DNA of 64,000 nt from Promerops cafer (taxonomy: Eukaryota > Chordata > Aves > Passeriformes > Nectariniidae), in contig VZSE01005952.1 in the NCBI GenBank assembly GCA_013398275.1, positions 248,001-312,000 on the forward strand. The letters are read 5' to 3'. A model generated the notes under the pieces. That model had not been told where the DNA came from and ran no database searches. It saw only the letters and a program-made list of their open reading frames with translations. This document shows positions 1 to 12,945 of this stretch, piece by piece. The translations under genes and the position numbers were made by a program. How positions within the stretch are numbered: the stretch's first letter is position 1; each line of letters begins with the position of its first letter.

Positions 1-3000
1 CAAGGCAGACCTTTACAAAAAAGATCCCTAAATTTTAAATATGCTAAAATTCTTCTGTTAAAAAAAAAAAGAAAAGGAGTCATTGCAAATAAAGGAATTC
101 CAGCACCCTTATGAAGCAAGAAGTTGATTATTTAAAACTACCCTATGCAACCCTCATTCACCACATGAAAGAGCTTTATTGTTTTGTATAATTAAACATG
201 TAATTTACTGCAAGTCCTGTCATCCAAAACTAAAACCTTAGAGAGACTGGTCCTAAATTAATTGCTAATATAGCAATTTCCTTTTACTTCATTGCCAATA
301 AATGCAGAAAACACCTCTTGATATTTTGAGTTGAAAATAGCATTAGCTATTCATTTTAAAGCCATGCTAATATATTTCAGCAAAACTACATGCTTCTTCT
401 TGTGCTGAAATCTGGGTTGTATTGAAGCAAATGAAGGATTCACTATTTACCTCAGTGGAGCTCGAATCTCATACTATCATTTAAAGGAAAGAAACCATCA
501 GTCATAAAAAAGACATATTAAAGACATAAGTCCAATTCATCAATATTTTTCTCATCAGAGGCTTCATACCAGAGTTGGTTGAGAAAATTGGCTTTAAATG
601 GTTTTAAATCCTGCTCTTCTTCAGGAGCTACCATGACTAAAAACATCCAAAATACTTTAGTATTACTGGAGAAACACCAGGCACAGTCGCCCTTGTTAAA
701 TATAAAACAGGGGTTAACAACAGATCACCCATGGATCTATATCTCTAATCTGCATTTTATGTATACCTATTTATCTTTGTGTCTCTTTATGCTGAAATAT
801 GTGAGGCCAGCAACAGAAGAGCATTCCTTTGTAGAAAGTTTAAAGTTTTCTTCAGTGAAAATTGCTAGAGCCCATTCCTTCTGAAAATATGCAAATATTA
901 AACAGGACATTTCCTTCAGCAAGGCACAAGTGTTCCATCCCACCCACGCCAAAACTTCACAGAAGCAGCATTTCTGGCATCTTCATATTTCTGTGGGTTT
1001 AAAATACTCTTTTAGCTTGATGTTATAATAGACAGTCTAATTCCCAGGGCTTTGATACCTGCACTCTTAGCAAACCTTTGCCCAATGTTTTTATTAACTC
1101 AATTTAATGGAACCTTTTTTATGGTGACCTTAAAAATTTAATAACTCCGCAATGCAAGGACAATACCACCTGCAGGCTCTTCTGGGATTAAACTGTGATA
1201 GTTCAATATGTCTGCAGGAACACATAAAAGAAAAGCAGAAAAAAAATGTTAGGAACTGCACAAATCAGTCACTCATTGCTGAAGTTGGGAATTATGCCTG
1301 GTTATGGTGTCCTGCTCTGAGACATGTGACATAAAACTCTGCATCTGATACATGCTGCAACCTACTTAATGCTGCTTAGTGGTATTAATCTAGCTTTGAT
1401 CATGTCAGATATGCTGGCAATTTTCAATTCCAGAGTGTCTTCCTTTCTGACAGACACTCTGCATATCTTACAGATACAATCAATATGTTATTAGTCAACA
1501 ACCTGAGAAGAGGCACATAAATTAATCCTTTTCTGTCAAGCCAGCAGTTTGTACTTGAGTGAAACCTCACCCTTGCAGTGTGCGTGAGACTGATCCTAAT
1601 CCAATTAGGGCAAAATGAACCTTTTTTTCCTATGGCACTCTCCATCTATGTTAACTCAACCCCCTGAAGACAGCTGCTCTGAGGAAATAGCTTTATGCTT
1701 GACCTTTTATGGGCAAGGTTAAAATCAGTATAGATACATACATATGCAAGGAAAGTCAATAAGTTTGCTCTCTCTCAATTCCTCCTTTAACCTCCACTAG
1801 TACCTGTAAAATAATGCCAGGGAACACTGCTGATTTCAAAGTGACAGGGATGTATTTATTTTACTTGCAGAAAGGGCTCTGTCACTTCAGCTTTGCACTG
1901 AGTACAGCATGTACCTTTGTTTTGCTGAGGGGCAAATTAATACGGAGTGACAGCCCTGTCTGTAGCACCACAGGATTTGACAAGTGGAGGATGTTAACAG
2001 CCTCAATATGCAAAACAAATAATTTCTTCCCTTTGTGATAGTTATCAGGTATAATGACAACAACCATTAAGGAAACAAGACTTGCTTGGTGCTATTATTT
2101 CTCCAGTAGGAAATATAGGGGAGAGGATAGAGCTAGAGTGCATTTGAACTCATTTTGATGGTAGTACAACAGGGTGCAGTTCTGTACTCATGATGCAGTG
2201 CATGCTGGAGGGGGTCCTTAGTAAGGTAGTACTTAACTGATTCCTTCTTCTCAGTTTTTCTCACAACAATATGGAATATCATGGCTGTGGGCCATGATTA
2301 CTCTTCTTTAGCCTAAACTTCCTCTGAATATCTCCCTGGACCACACCTAACTTCCCTGTGTTAAAATTAAATGACTAAACCCCACTCCATCCTGCTGACT
2401 AGGCAGGGCAAGGAGGGTACCTGGAAGCAGGTTGCAACTCAGTGTTGCAGCCCTGTGGCAGAACTCCTGTGCTGGTTCCCCAGCTTGAGCTCTTGATTGC
2501 AGCCAGGAACTGAAAATAACACAGAAAAAAAGGCTGCTGCACACTGCAGGAGCAGCCTTCTCCTGGTAATCCCCATGTATGTCCTTTCCCTCTGCTGGCC
2601 AGTCCCACAGCTGTCCATGCACACCTGGTGACAGGGAGCAGGTGTGTAACACACTCCCTCCACCCCTTAGTCCTGCCTAGTTTAGTGGGGTATTCACAGG
2701 AAATGTCAGCATGTCAAAAAATGACCTAACAGCTAAAGACAGAAGAATCAAAACCTTTATTTTGTGAAGTGCAATGGGCACCAGTCTCTTTTCCAGCCTG
2801 GATTCCTTACATATAACATGATGCCACTAACAGAGAAAAAAAAAACACAAAAAAACCCACAAAAAACTTGGTCTCTGAAAACTTCCCAAGGCAAAGAAGA
2901 TGAAGACTGCTATTTCTCTAGTAGAAACATGTCATTTTTAATGTCATTAATGGGGCACTGCAGTAGAGACTGTAATCATCTTAAAATCTGCCCAACGTGT

Positions 3001-3124
3001 TTCTGAGCCACTGCTCTTAGCCCCTGCTTAGTCATACATAATCTTAACAATCATTTTGCCTTGCTTAAAACTTCAGCATTTTTATTCCAACTAAGACTTT
3101 AGTCCTGAGGTTTGTTTTACCTGA

Positions 3125-3146
3125 TTTTTTTTTTTGTTGTTGTTGC
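3125..3146. repeat. poly-T followed by short (TTG)n
   Basis: Eleven T residues run into about three TTG units. This is simple low-complexity sequence with no recognisable LINE body next to it on either side. Confidence 0.8.
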
Positions 3147-4685
3147 CATCTAAAGAAAGTAGCTTCATTAAATCAGGAAAGCCTTATTTTCCAGCATAAT
3201 TAGAAAGGATAAAATAATTTTCAAACTCTCAAAAGTAAAAATAGCTCTGAATAAGACTAAGCAAAGAAATCTGTAGGTCTATAGTCCTGAGGAGTTATGG
3301 ATGAATAACACACACATAACAGTGTAAACTTACATCCCATCACAGCATCTTGGTGCCCAATTTCAAACCTTTAAATCATCGTAGCATGCCTGTGCTGTGA
3401 CAGGATAAGAACAGGCATTCCAGGTTTGAGCATACTCTGTCCAGCTAATAAGTACTTTCATTTCCTCGTTAATGGTATACCTACATGTATAACTATGCCA
3501 AATTCTGTCTGCACAGCTCCTTCTCTAAACAAAACTCTGTTGTCAAATTCAGTTCTCAAAAAAACCTACCTGAAAAAGACTCACATCCCCCTGGCACTAA
3601 GCATCACACCATGAAGGACAGGAAAAACAGAGATGAGATGAAAGGATGTGCCTTTGAAGAAATATTTCCTAAAGGTAAAATTGCATTCCTCTCTTATTCC
3701 TGAACTTCCTAATCCCAACAAACTTCTTGGCAAGTCGCTCTGTGGATGTTCTAAGGCAAGAAGAAGCAAGTTCACCATCAAAGCAAAGTTCTACTTATCC
3801 CCAATGTCAAAAGGTTTTCCATACCCAAAAATTAGAACTTCAAGGAAGAAATTATTGTTTGTCAATGTTCTAGACACTTAAAAGGAGAGAGGAGCTGCAT
3901 AACTAAAAGCTTTGTGTATAACAAACTGTCAGAAGTGCTGCTGAATATCTGATTCTAATCAATGATGGCAGTGATCCCTGGCTGACTTGCTGAATTTTTC
4001 AGTTCCCGACATATTCGATCATATTCACAAATATGTCCTGCAACCATGGAACTAAACCAGAGTTTCCAAGAGTCTTTCATGGGACAACATACTACCCGTA
4101 TATAGATTTTCACATACAGATTGATATTAATGGGACTAACATTTGATTTTACACATAAACACACCTGTGTAGCTTAATTTATCAGGCCACAGCTACCTGT
4201 GACAGCAGCAGTCAGCAGTTCACAAGGAGATTGTAAATAATTAGGAATGCTTATACATACAGGAAGATGTTTCTTCAGAATACCTTTTCTTGCTAGTGGG
4301 ATGCCAATGGAATATGTGATAAAAGCAGTGTTGCTATTTCAAAATAGCATGTAAGTAAGCACAATAAAATTAAGAAATCAAAACAAACCTAATTGCAATA
4401 AGGCCAAATCAAACTCTTAATTCTCTAACCTGGAACACAGGCCCTTTCAGCTAAGGATCATGCTGCAAGGTGTAAAGTTTGGCTGCAAGATTGTATTTTT
4501 TTATGGCAATAGTTTCCTGCTTATTGTTTGAAGAAGAACTTTGACTTTAGTATTTTGGTACAACAGAGGTATTCAATATCTCATCACCAAAATGCTGTGC
4601 TGGCTGTCATATCATGAAACTCACAGAAATATTTGTTCAGTATCAAAAAGCTGTTTGGGTTTTATTTTTCTACAGAAGACACTAA

Positions 4686-4711
4686 AGGTGCACTTTATCT
4701 TTAGTGCACCT
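4686..4711. repeat. short perfect inverted repeat
   Basis: The 9-base arm AGGTGCACT (4686-4694) is followed by an 8-base T-rich spacer and its exact reverse complement AGTGCACCT (4703-4711). Each arm holds the GTGCAC palindrome. It could form a small hairpin or be chance; there is no transposon end or gene beside it. Confidence 0.6.
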
Positions 4712-5957
4712 CAGATTAGAATTGGGAGTGTTTTGTAATTGGAATAAAGACTCTGAGAAGTACTATCATGCACTGAAGAAAACCAAGAATCTGAAGTACT
4801 TTCAAGTCAAAAGTAAGTTTTAATAACATAAATTAAAATACTCTACAAGAAATAATAGGGAATTAAAAGATGGGGGTAAAAAAAGTAGTCATTAAATGAA
4901 ATTCAGATACTGATTATTTCTTACCTAATAAATAGAATGACAAGTAACACAGTGAGAAATGTATTGTAACAAACAGTTTCATAGTTGTACTGTTTAAAAG
5001 CATTATTCACAAAGGCAGAATTGTTGCAATTCTTAGAAGATTTCAGCAATCCTGTGCTTCTCCCCAGATACTTTTTCTGTCTTATAGTTGAAAAAGTTAA
5101 GTATTCCCTATCTTAGAGAAGGCCGTTTCCCCCCATTTACACTTGAGAACTGTTAAATACAACACTTTATAGAGGAAAAATAAGACACACACGACCATGC
5201 CTACATCTCCTTGGAGATAGCCAAGGCACAATAGACCAGGTTTCAGAAAGGGCAACTATCACATTATTGCAAGCTTCAGAACTCAACAATGACTTTTTAT
5301 TAATAATTTCAAACCTTGTCTTAGGTTTTCCGTCAAGAATGAAGAACAAATCAACTCTTACTATCTTTTCCCTAATGGCATTTGGAACTTTTACTGAAAA
5401 TTTCTGATTTTGCTGTGTGCCCAGTAAAAAAAAAATACAAAGAAATATGTTTAACCTTTTCTTTCATTTCAGTTCACAGCTTCTCTAACAAGGTTACTGG
5501 AAGCATTCTAATATCTGAGCCTATGCCTCTGACATGCAATAATGAAGTATTTTGTTTGCATTCTACTTGAACCCAAGTAGCTGCATAGACGAAATCACAG
5601 TTTGGCCAGCTCATCTCTTTTCTTATTTTTAGTTTAGTTTGATTAAATGCTCATGAAACTTCTGACTCCTCCAATGGGGTAGCATTGGGTAGATGTAATC
5701 TGAAGATTACCACACTGATTTTTACAGGGACTGGTAAACACATCTGGGACGAATGACTTGGTCTTAAATCTTAATGTGTTTTTACTTCACTGTAAAGAAA
5801 TAGTATTTGAACTGTGGTTCTCTTTCCCATTTCCTCTTTTCTCTCTTTCATTTAAAAGAGACTGATAGAAAATAGAATGAAATATTGACAAGAAAGTAAA
5901 ACAAAAAAGTAGAAGGAGGGGAAGGAAAACACACAGGGCTCAAGAAAAGCAAATTAT

Positions 5958-6146
5958 TTAACATGGGAAATCTTATATTTGCTTTGCTTGTGTGTGTGGC
6001 TTTTGCTTTCCCTATTAAATCATCTTTATTGCAACACATGGGTTTTCTCACTTTTCCCCTTCTGATTCTCCTTCCCAGCCCACTGGCAGGCAAGGGAGTG
6101 AGCAGCTGTGGGGTGTTTAGCTGCCAGCTGGGCTTAAACCATGAGA
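5958..6146 (+). mobile_element. LTR fragment of an avian endogenous retrovirus (R-U5 part)
   Basis: From about 5975 the sequence follows the order I associate with the 3' half of a common avian ERV LTR. There is a T/G-rich stretch, then an ATTAAA poly-A signal near 6014 inside a CTATTAAAT context, then a CTTTATT element and a pyrimidine-rich stretch (TTTTCTCACTTTTCC at about 6043). A purine-rich segment with GTGAGCAGCTGTG follows, ending in a TTAAACC motif near 6135. No primer-binding site, gag or pol sequence follows, so this is a solo LTR or a fragment. It has clearly diverged: the usual terminal CA is not evident. The assignment is from memory of bird repeats; the ERV class is unresolved and the 5' edge is approximate. 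Confidence 0.6.
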
Positions 6147-8895
6147 CCTACTCAGGATCTAACCAAAACCACACTGGTTGCAAAGCCACTGCTCACACTG
6201 AAACAAAGCCTAGCTGCCAGCAAATAAAATGTGCAGCCTCACACTGCACAAATAAGAAAGAAAAACAAGTCTGGATATTGGTATGTGTCTCTCTCCCAGT
6301 CAGTCCTAATTAAATATAATCTTAATAAAGACAATTTTTTAAATCACAGAATATAGCATTTCAAAAAACAATATTATTGTTTCATACAAAATGCAGTGAT
6401 ACTGCCGCAAGCAAAAGTAAAATCTATTTCCAATCACAAGTTTAAAGGAAAAGATAATCACTCTATGTCAGCAACACTCAATTAATTTCTCCTCAATAGC
6501 AGCATTCCAAGAAGCTTAAGTAAACCATTCACTAAAGAATAACAAACTGGTACATGCTACTACCCTTCCTCATGAGTTGTGCTAAGTGCATTAAAAAGGA
6601 ATAAATAAACCCTGGAAACCTTGAAGAATGAAAGAAAACCATGCCAAGTAATTTAATAACCAGTAATTAAACTAGTTTTCAATCTTGTGGAAAACCTTAC
6701 TGTTTTTCCATAGTATGTTGTGAAATGATACTACCAACTTTTTTGTTGGTAATAAAAATTCTTTAACAAAACCCACAGAACCAACAAGTATGTTTCTCAT
6801 ATGGGAGTTACAAGTACATATTCTGGACACTTTACAACTCATCTGCCAAGAGCCCTGGAAAGGTGCTGAGGTCTCACCTTCCCTGGCATTCAAGTGTTTC
6901 TCTAACAAGTCTGTTAGAGACTCTGGATGAAGCCTTGCCACTGAAAGAGAATTCTTCATCTTTCATTCTGCTTTCAGAAGTTATTTTCCCTTTATAAAGA
7001 CAAGCTGAAATACCATCAGTACCTTAGAAATTGCTGGGATTAATGCTAGAACATTCTGTAATGAAAAGCCAGCTTGTTGTCTGGGACACTGCTTGTATCA
7101 CAGCACTGTTCAAATAAGGCAGACAGAAACAAGACCTACATGGGCTCAGGGCTCCCAAATGGAGTTACAGCATGTGAAACAATTTGTTGTTCCTTGGGAT
7201 CCTGTTTTCACCCCAAGTCAACATTTTAAAAACATTTCAGCTTAATTTAGAGTCAGGCTTTTGCTTATCCAGATGAGTTATTTGTATGAGCATTCTCTTA
7301 GTTCCCTCTCTGTAAAGGGCAGGAGAAGGATCTACCTTAGCTGACTTCTGAGCACTGCCACCCGTGCTGATCATTGCTCGTGGAGAGACTCTGCAGCTGA
7401 TCTGTGACAGACTTTAATTTTAAATAAAATGGATAATCTGAATGGGAGACTAAAACCCAAACTTGTTGATGTACAGATGCCTTTGCTTGGACTGATGGAT
7501 CCCACCTTGCTCGCCCAAATAAACCTGAGATTTTGGGAATACAGCACTAAGGTACAGAAGGTCACCTAAGATACCATTTGAATAAAGAAGCTTTGTTTTG
7601 TTTTGCTGTAACTCGGTAACTCTCATTATAATTATTGGGATTACTAAAATTGAAAATCAGGAGACAAGCTAATGGCAAATATCCGAAGGTAAACCATAAT
7701 AAAACACCTGCTAGAAAGTGAAGTGCAGGAAGATTCAGATCGATCCAAAGTGGATGACAGAAGGAAGGAAAGAAGGCTCACTGGTCTTCTCCATCCATAT
7801 TGACAGCATAAGGTCAAGAAGGTCAGAAAACAGGCAAGAACAAACCATTTTTCTTTCTCTTCCACTCATCTCTTTCCCCTCTACTACACAGGTTCATACT
7901 TCATCATCTTCTGAGGCTAACAAAATTTCAATTTCTGTGTACTTCTAATGAATTTAACATGACATCATCACACCAGAACTCCAACATTTTCTGCTGTAGT
8001 GTGCACTTTTCCCAGGAGTGATTCTCAAGGATAGGTCAAACCCACAAGATTTCATCAAGTTCTCTCAGCAGAAATGTCAGCATATTATTACTGACCAGGA
8101 AAATTTATAGCAAAATAAATATCTCAAGGGTAATTTCTTGTTCTATTAAGCAAGAGAATATTATTTCCAACAAGAAAGCTGATGTGACAAAATACAGTTA
8201 CAGAATTACAAAATGAATGATATGAAAGCTCCAGAAAGATGTTTAAGGAAGTGACCCAACTGTCAGTGTTCTTGACATGCCAGAGAAAATTCCAGAGCAA
8301 GCATTTGATACGCTAACATGTCTAAAATTAATTTTTTGTATGGCTTATGTTATTATTTACAATTTGAAGCCAATTAATAATAAATAAAATAAGAAATAAA
8401 ATTCCATCTTCCTGGTAAAAGAAACGGATTACTTTTGTACATTCCTTTCTGGAAGGGTAATGCTTTTTAAATTAAAAAGTGCAGTTCAGAGCATTCTGCA
8501 GCAAACAGTGGACTACAAGATGTCACCTAAAAAAAACCATTTTATCATCAAGATAAAATAAAAGTTTATATTCCTTCCTTATACGTGTAAGTAAGTAAAG
8601 CTAATATATGCCTGGCAGGGGAAAAAAAAAACAGAAAAGAAAGTATTATTTTACATGTAATACAGGCTTATCATAAAGATTTTCCACACAGTTTTCTAGA
8701 TCCCTATCTACACAGAGAGAAATAAGCATCCCTTTGCTCACGGTACTTGCCAGCCATCTGTTTAACTGACACCTGTGCAACAACAGCTTAAACACAGCCC
8801 CGTTTCTCAGATGCTTCTACAAAGGCCTCAGCAAATGAGAAACTCAGAAAGGAAGCAGTGCTCAGAATATTTAAGCCAGATTTGTTGCTTCAAAT
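6147..8895. other. non-coding DNA, no gene seen
   Basis: No coding or RNA gene is recognisable. The composition is AT-rich, with an especially A/T-rich stretch at about 8320-8410 consisting mainly of TAAT/AATAAA words. There is no sign of retroviral internal sequence downstream of the LTR fragment. Confidence 0.7.
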
Positions 8896-9072
8896 GAATG
8901 GAAGAGTTTGAGTTGGAAGGCACATCTGAAGGCCTGCAAAGACCAGATTCCAAGTGTGATCAGGTTACTCAAGGCCTTGCTCAGGCAAGATTTTTAGAAC
9001 TGCAGGGTTGGAGTTTCCACATTCTCTCTGGGCTACCTGTTTCAGTGTGACCTAATTGGCATCTTACCTTAT
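8896..9072 (-). mobile_element. CR1 LINE 3'-end fragment, old
   Basis: Read on plus, this is the reverse complement of a CR1 tail. It starts with a GAGTTGGAAGGCAC word near 8909, passes AGGTTACTCAAGGCC near 8961, and reaches TTCTCTCTGGGCTACCTGTT near 9022. These words occupy the same order and spacing as in the conserved CR1 3' region. Many substitutions and small gaps indicate an old insertion. No reverse-transcriptase reading frame is present. Confidence 0.8.
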
Positions 9073-10289
9073 AGTTTAAAAAATTCTGGTTTCCGATTAT
9101 TTTCCTTTATTCCTACCTATGCATTTTACAATTTTCTAGCACTACTGAAAAAGAAAATGAAAAAGGTGCAGATAAAAACTATCATGACATCATAGATAAG
9201 TGTGAAAAGCTTAAGCATAAAATACATATGAGAAAACCCCTGTTTATTAATTTCATTTCAACATGCTATTATATCAGTGACCTACACTGATCTTTACCAC
9301 ACCTTTTACTTGTTTCAAATGTCAGATATTACACTGCAAGGAATTTGGTTTATTTGGATTGACAGACACTGGAAAAAGACTCAGCAAATGGAGAGCTGAC
9401 TATTTGCAAAGACTAAAAAATCCTCCCATCTTTATCTGATGGAAAGTTTCTCTGATAACCAAAGTTTAGGAGGGTAATACAAACAATTTCTCTGACAGTG
9501 AGCTAGTAACACATAGAAGTCTGCTATGGGATATTGCTCCCAGTACTGTGGTCAGCACACAACTTGAAATGTTCCTTCAGTAACCACACGCCCAGATGTC
9601 AAACCAGTTCTCATACTCTGGGTTCTCTTAGAACTCCCTCTCAATGAATTATCCTGCTCAATTCAAAAAACATACGGACCCTGAAGAGGTGGGGAGAAGT
9701 TGTACGTCCCTAAAAATGGGCAATGCAAGAAGCTGGAAGCTGACAATGACACTAACCCACCTGGGCAGAACATGAATGGGTGTCTCATCCCCTGCAGAGG
9801 AAAGCACCTTGAAGAGGAAGCAGATGTACATTTTTCCTGGTTGTACAAAGGGTAAGAAAATGGCCTCATCTCCTGCCCTTAGGAGATGCTGGCATAAAGA
9901 GATTAGTAGCCCTTAAAACTAAAGAAAGACATGTGATGTATGGTGGTTCATTTTCTGAAAGTGAGAATATATCTAAAATTCTTATTTCTTCTTAATTGTC
10001 CAAAACTAATTACTGCTTTCCAAATTTTGTTTAGACTTTGCTCCTTTTGCCTTCAGCTTCATTTTATTTTTGAAACGGTGGGTTCTTTGGTGGACTACAA
10101 TGTGTACAAGTTAAAGAAATTCCAATCTTGATCAGAATAGCAGAGCATCTACCCTACTAGGTAGTCCCAAATACCTCTGAGTAAGTCATAACAAATACTG
10201 AATTTTCCCAGAAAGAGCATATACTCCTGTTTCCTACTTCTTTTATCAATTCCAGATGATAATTCTTAAAACCATCCAACGTTGATTTA
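9073..10289. other. non-coding DNA, no gene seen
   Basis: AT-rich unique sequence without recognised genes or repeats. A minus-strand open frame at about 9663-9869 has no family resemblance and looks accidental. Confidence 0.65.
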
Positions 10290-10368
10290 TATGATCTTCC
10301 ATGTCTCTTCAAGAGAGAAGAGTCCAGTCCAGTCCCCTCCAGTCCTTACCATTCTTTGATTCTATGAA
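10290..10368 (+). mobile_element. CR1 LINE extreme 3' end, short fragment
   Basis: The segment contains a TGATCTTCC word near 10292 and ends with CCATTCTTTGATTCTATGA near 10349, the pattern of the CR1 3' terminus. Between them sits a small AGTCC/CAGTCC expansion (about 10320-10344). Only the last few dozen bases of the element remain, so the assignment is less secure than for the copy that follows. Confidence 0.55.
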
Positions 10369-10861
10369 ATACTGCAAGGCAGCAGCCTCTCTGGACAAGA
10401 AATATCTTGTACAGTGGACATTTTTGTACTGTTAATCTGGATGTTTTGTGGTTTTTAAGTTTTCCAGCACTAGCCCTTCCCTGTTTAGCAGTGCCAGTCA
10501 TGGCATCCCTGAACACACAGAACAGTTTTGCTGTGGAGTCAGAATGAGACAACATGACAGTTCAAACCTGAAGGGATGCTCAGGTCATGAGTCTTCAGAT
10601 ATGGCATCATGACCAATGAAACATGGTAATGTGCCTGATTTAAACAAACCCCAACCCGAATAACTCTAGAAACCTGGTTCTGCATTTTCATAGCTCCTAT
10701 TCTCCTTTTAATCCAAACTAAATTAGCAATGAATTTGTGACTCAGGAAATCACTCAGAATTCTTTGCTATTTTCAAAGTCATCTCTCACACTTAGTCTTC
10801 TAACTCTCTCACCTTCATATCATACCATATGCTTTTTACAAGCTCACCTTCCTTTACCTAA
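10369..10861. other. spacer between two CR1 3' ends
   Basis: About 490 bases of non-coding DNA between two same-strand CR1 tails. I do not recognise CR1 sequence inside it, so the two tails appear to be independent insertions rather than one interrupted copy. No gene or RNA is visible. Confidence 0.6.
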
Positions 10862-11046
10862 GAGTGATAAAGTACTGGAATTATCTGCCTGGGAGGGGGC
10901 TGGAGTCACCATCCCTGGATGTGTTTACAAAAGACTGGATGTGGCACTTGATGCCCTGGTTTAGCGGAGGTGTGTTAGGGCATGGGTTGGAGGGTTGGAC
11001 TCAATGATCTTGAAGGTCTCTTCCAGCCTAGTGATTCTGTGATCTC
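10862..11046 (+). mobile_element. CR1 LINE 3' end
   Basis: This is a clear CR1 tail. It has TGGAGTCACCATCCCTGGAT (near 10900), then GATGTGGCACTTGATG, then GGTTGGACTCAATGATCTTG (near 10993), and finishes at TGATTCTGTGATCT. All lie in the conserved order and spacing of one CR1 subfamily's 3' end. The copy is 5'-truncated to about 185 bases, as most avian CR1 copies are, and divergence looks moderate. There is no poly-A tail, as expected for CR1, which ends in a short repeated motif instead. Confidence 0.9.
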
Positions 11047-12918
11047 CTAACTGCTTCTGTGCCATTAGTAATGCAAATTGACTGCCAAAGCCGACATGAA
11101 CATTCTCACTCTTTCTCCCTGTCTCTTCTTTAAGAGTTTAATACTCATCTTTTTTCACACTGAGTCTTCAAGAGCCTTTAACTCATTCCCTTGGCAATAA
11201 TGCTCACATTTGGCCAACAGTCAACAAACATCGACACAGAACTGATTTCAAACCAGAAAGAGATTACCAGGCTGAAGGAAGGGCTATGTGGTTGGATTTC
11301 CTGGTTTTCCAGCCAATTTCCATGACTAGAGTATTGCAAACTGGTTGCTTCTCCTCCTATTCACTCTCCTCCATATCTAAGACAAAAGAAGAGCACACAT
11401 CATTTTCTCCTGATTATAGCAAGACTGTTGCTTCTCTGGGGGTTAAATACTTGGGTGCTTTGGATTTCTTTAGTCAGAAAATGAAAATTTCATTCCTTTA
11501 AAGCTCATGGATAGATAACATTTTCTGACTGTAAACCTGCCAGGTGCAGACTTATTCAGACAGGAGGGACTAAGAAGCTGTTCTTTATTCTCTTCTACCT
11601 ACTTAACACAAATAAAAAGACAAGTGACCACACTGTAGGTCTGCAAACTGAACTAATGTGCTTCACTGCCTCTAATCTCCCCAATTACTGCTGAATTTTC
11701 AGTCAAGAACCATGACTGATTTTATAACTCAAATACTATTTTATTTTCTTTAGTTCTTATATAACTGCGGTTATTTATTCTTTGGTACTTGAGAGTCATT
11801 TTTCAGTAAAATCAAAAGAGCAAACAGAACATATTGCCAGTAATCCAGTGCAAAAAATCATAGCATTAATTTAATGAGAACTCTGCTATTCATTTGGCAA
11901 ATGAGAGAGTGGAGAGGCACTGACATATGTAGAGCAGGGACCAGTCTGAGATGAAGTGGCAAAGAGCAGCTTAATGTGACTCACTGATAAAACTGTCACT
12001 GATCTTGCTCTCTACCTGGGATTCCAAGAGAAAATGATGGGAAAGACATTCTGTGCCATTAATGATAACTGAGTAAAATGTGCCAATGAGAGATAATAAT
12101 ACACCTACATGACACAGACCATTAGGCAGCCAGTTACAACTGTCTCAAATAACACAAACAAATGGAAATAACATTTATGGTCAAACCCTTGTCTTATTAA
12201 GCTGTTGAATGCTTTTCAGAATAATTAATATGACCTGGAACTTATAATTCAAAAATTTAAACTACTGCCCTGTGTTTTCCCCTAGTTAATAATTATTTAA
12301 TCCAGAAATGTCAAGATGTGCAACAGTAATAAGCAGAACTGTGCTGAAGGAAAGGCTTTTGGCTGCAATTCCATCTGCAGAAATAAACAGAAAGGACTTC
12401 CTCCCCCATGAAAAGCCACTGCCAGTGCGCTCTCCCAGGTATGTAAATAAAATCTGCTTTGAGGTTAAAAGCAAAGATTAATAAAATTGAAAAGCATAAG
12501 AATGAGAAATATCCATATCATCCTATTTATCCTTTTCCCACTACGCTGGAGAAGTGCATGAATATTTTTTGATTTATTTTTGATTTCTTCTCTAAATAAC
12601 AAGTACACCACGCTTGTCCTTTCTGCACACACGGGGCTGATGCAAGATCTGGCTGAAAGAATTTAGAGATACCACTGCCATGGTACTGGTCACCTTTCTT
12701 ATGTCTTTATGGCAACTTCAGGTTCAATCCTAGGAAGGGAAAAGACAAAGGGTTTGTTGAAAATATCCTTGAAGGCAGGCATGTGATGGCCACTTACGTG
12801 TGCAAACCCAAATGAGAGCTGCGTGCCCATATGTATTGCATCCTCACATATTGTATCTTTTATAGACCCTCAGGTGAGAGTGCTGGCAGGACCACAGCAG
12901 CCCTCTGTGAGGACACAG

Positions 12919-12945
12919 TCCTCCTCCTCCTCCTCCTCCTCCTCC
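12919..12945. repeat. (TCC)n microsatellite
   Basis: Nine uninterrupted TCC units. The repeat creates a poly-leucine open frame on plus and a poly-glycine one on minus, which explains the spurious open frames here. Confidence 0.95.

Larger units (their letters stand above)
1..5957. other. non-coding AT-rich DNA, no gene seen
   Basis: I see no exon, RNA gene or recognisable transposon here. Reading frames are short, begin at arbitrary ATGs and resemble no known family. Around 2395-2670 there is a block of higher GC containing a 9-bp inverted repeat (2530-2538 with 2551-2559, 12-base loop), but CpG is sparse and it is not a CpG island. An 8-bp inverted repeat with a 2-base loop lies at 4332-4349. 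The octamer ATGCAAAT occurs near 888, as it does several times elsewhere in the window by chance. Confidence 0.7.
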
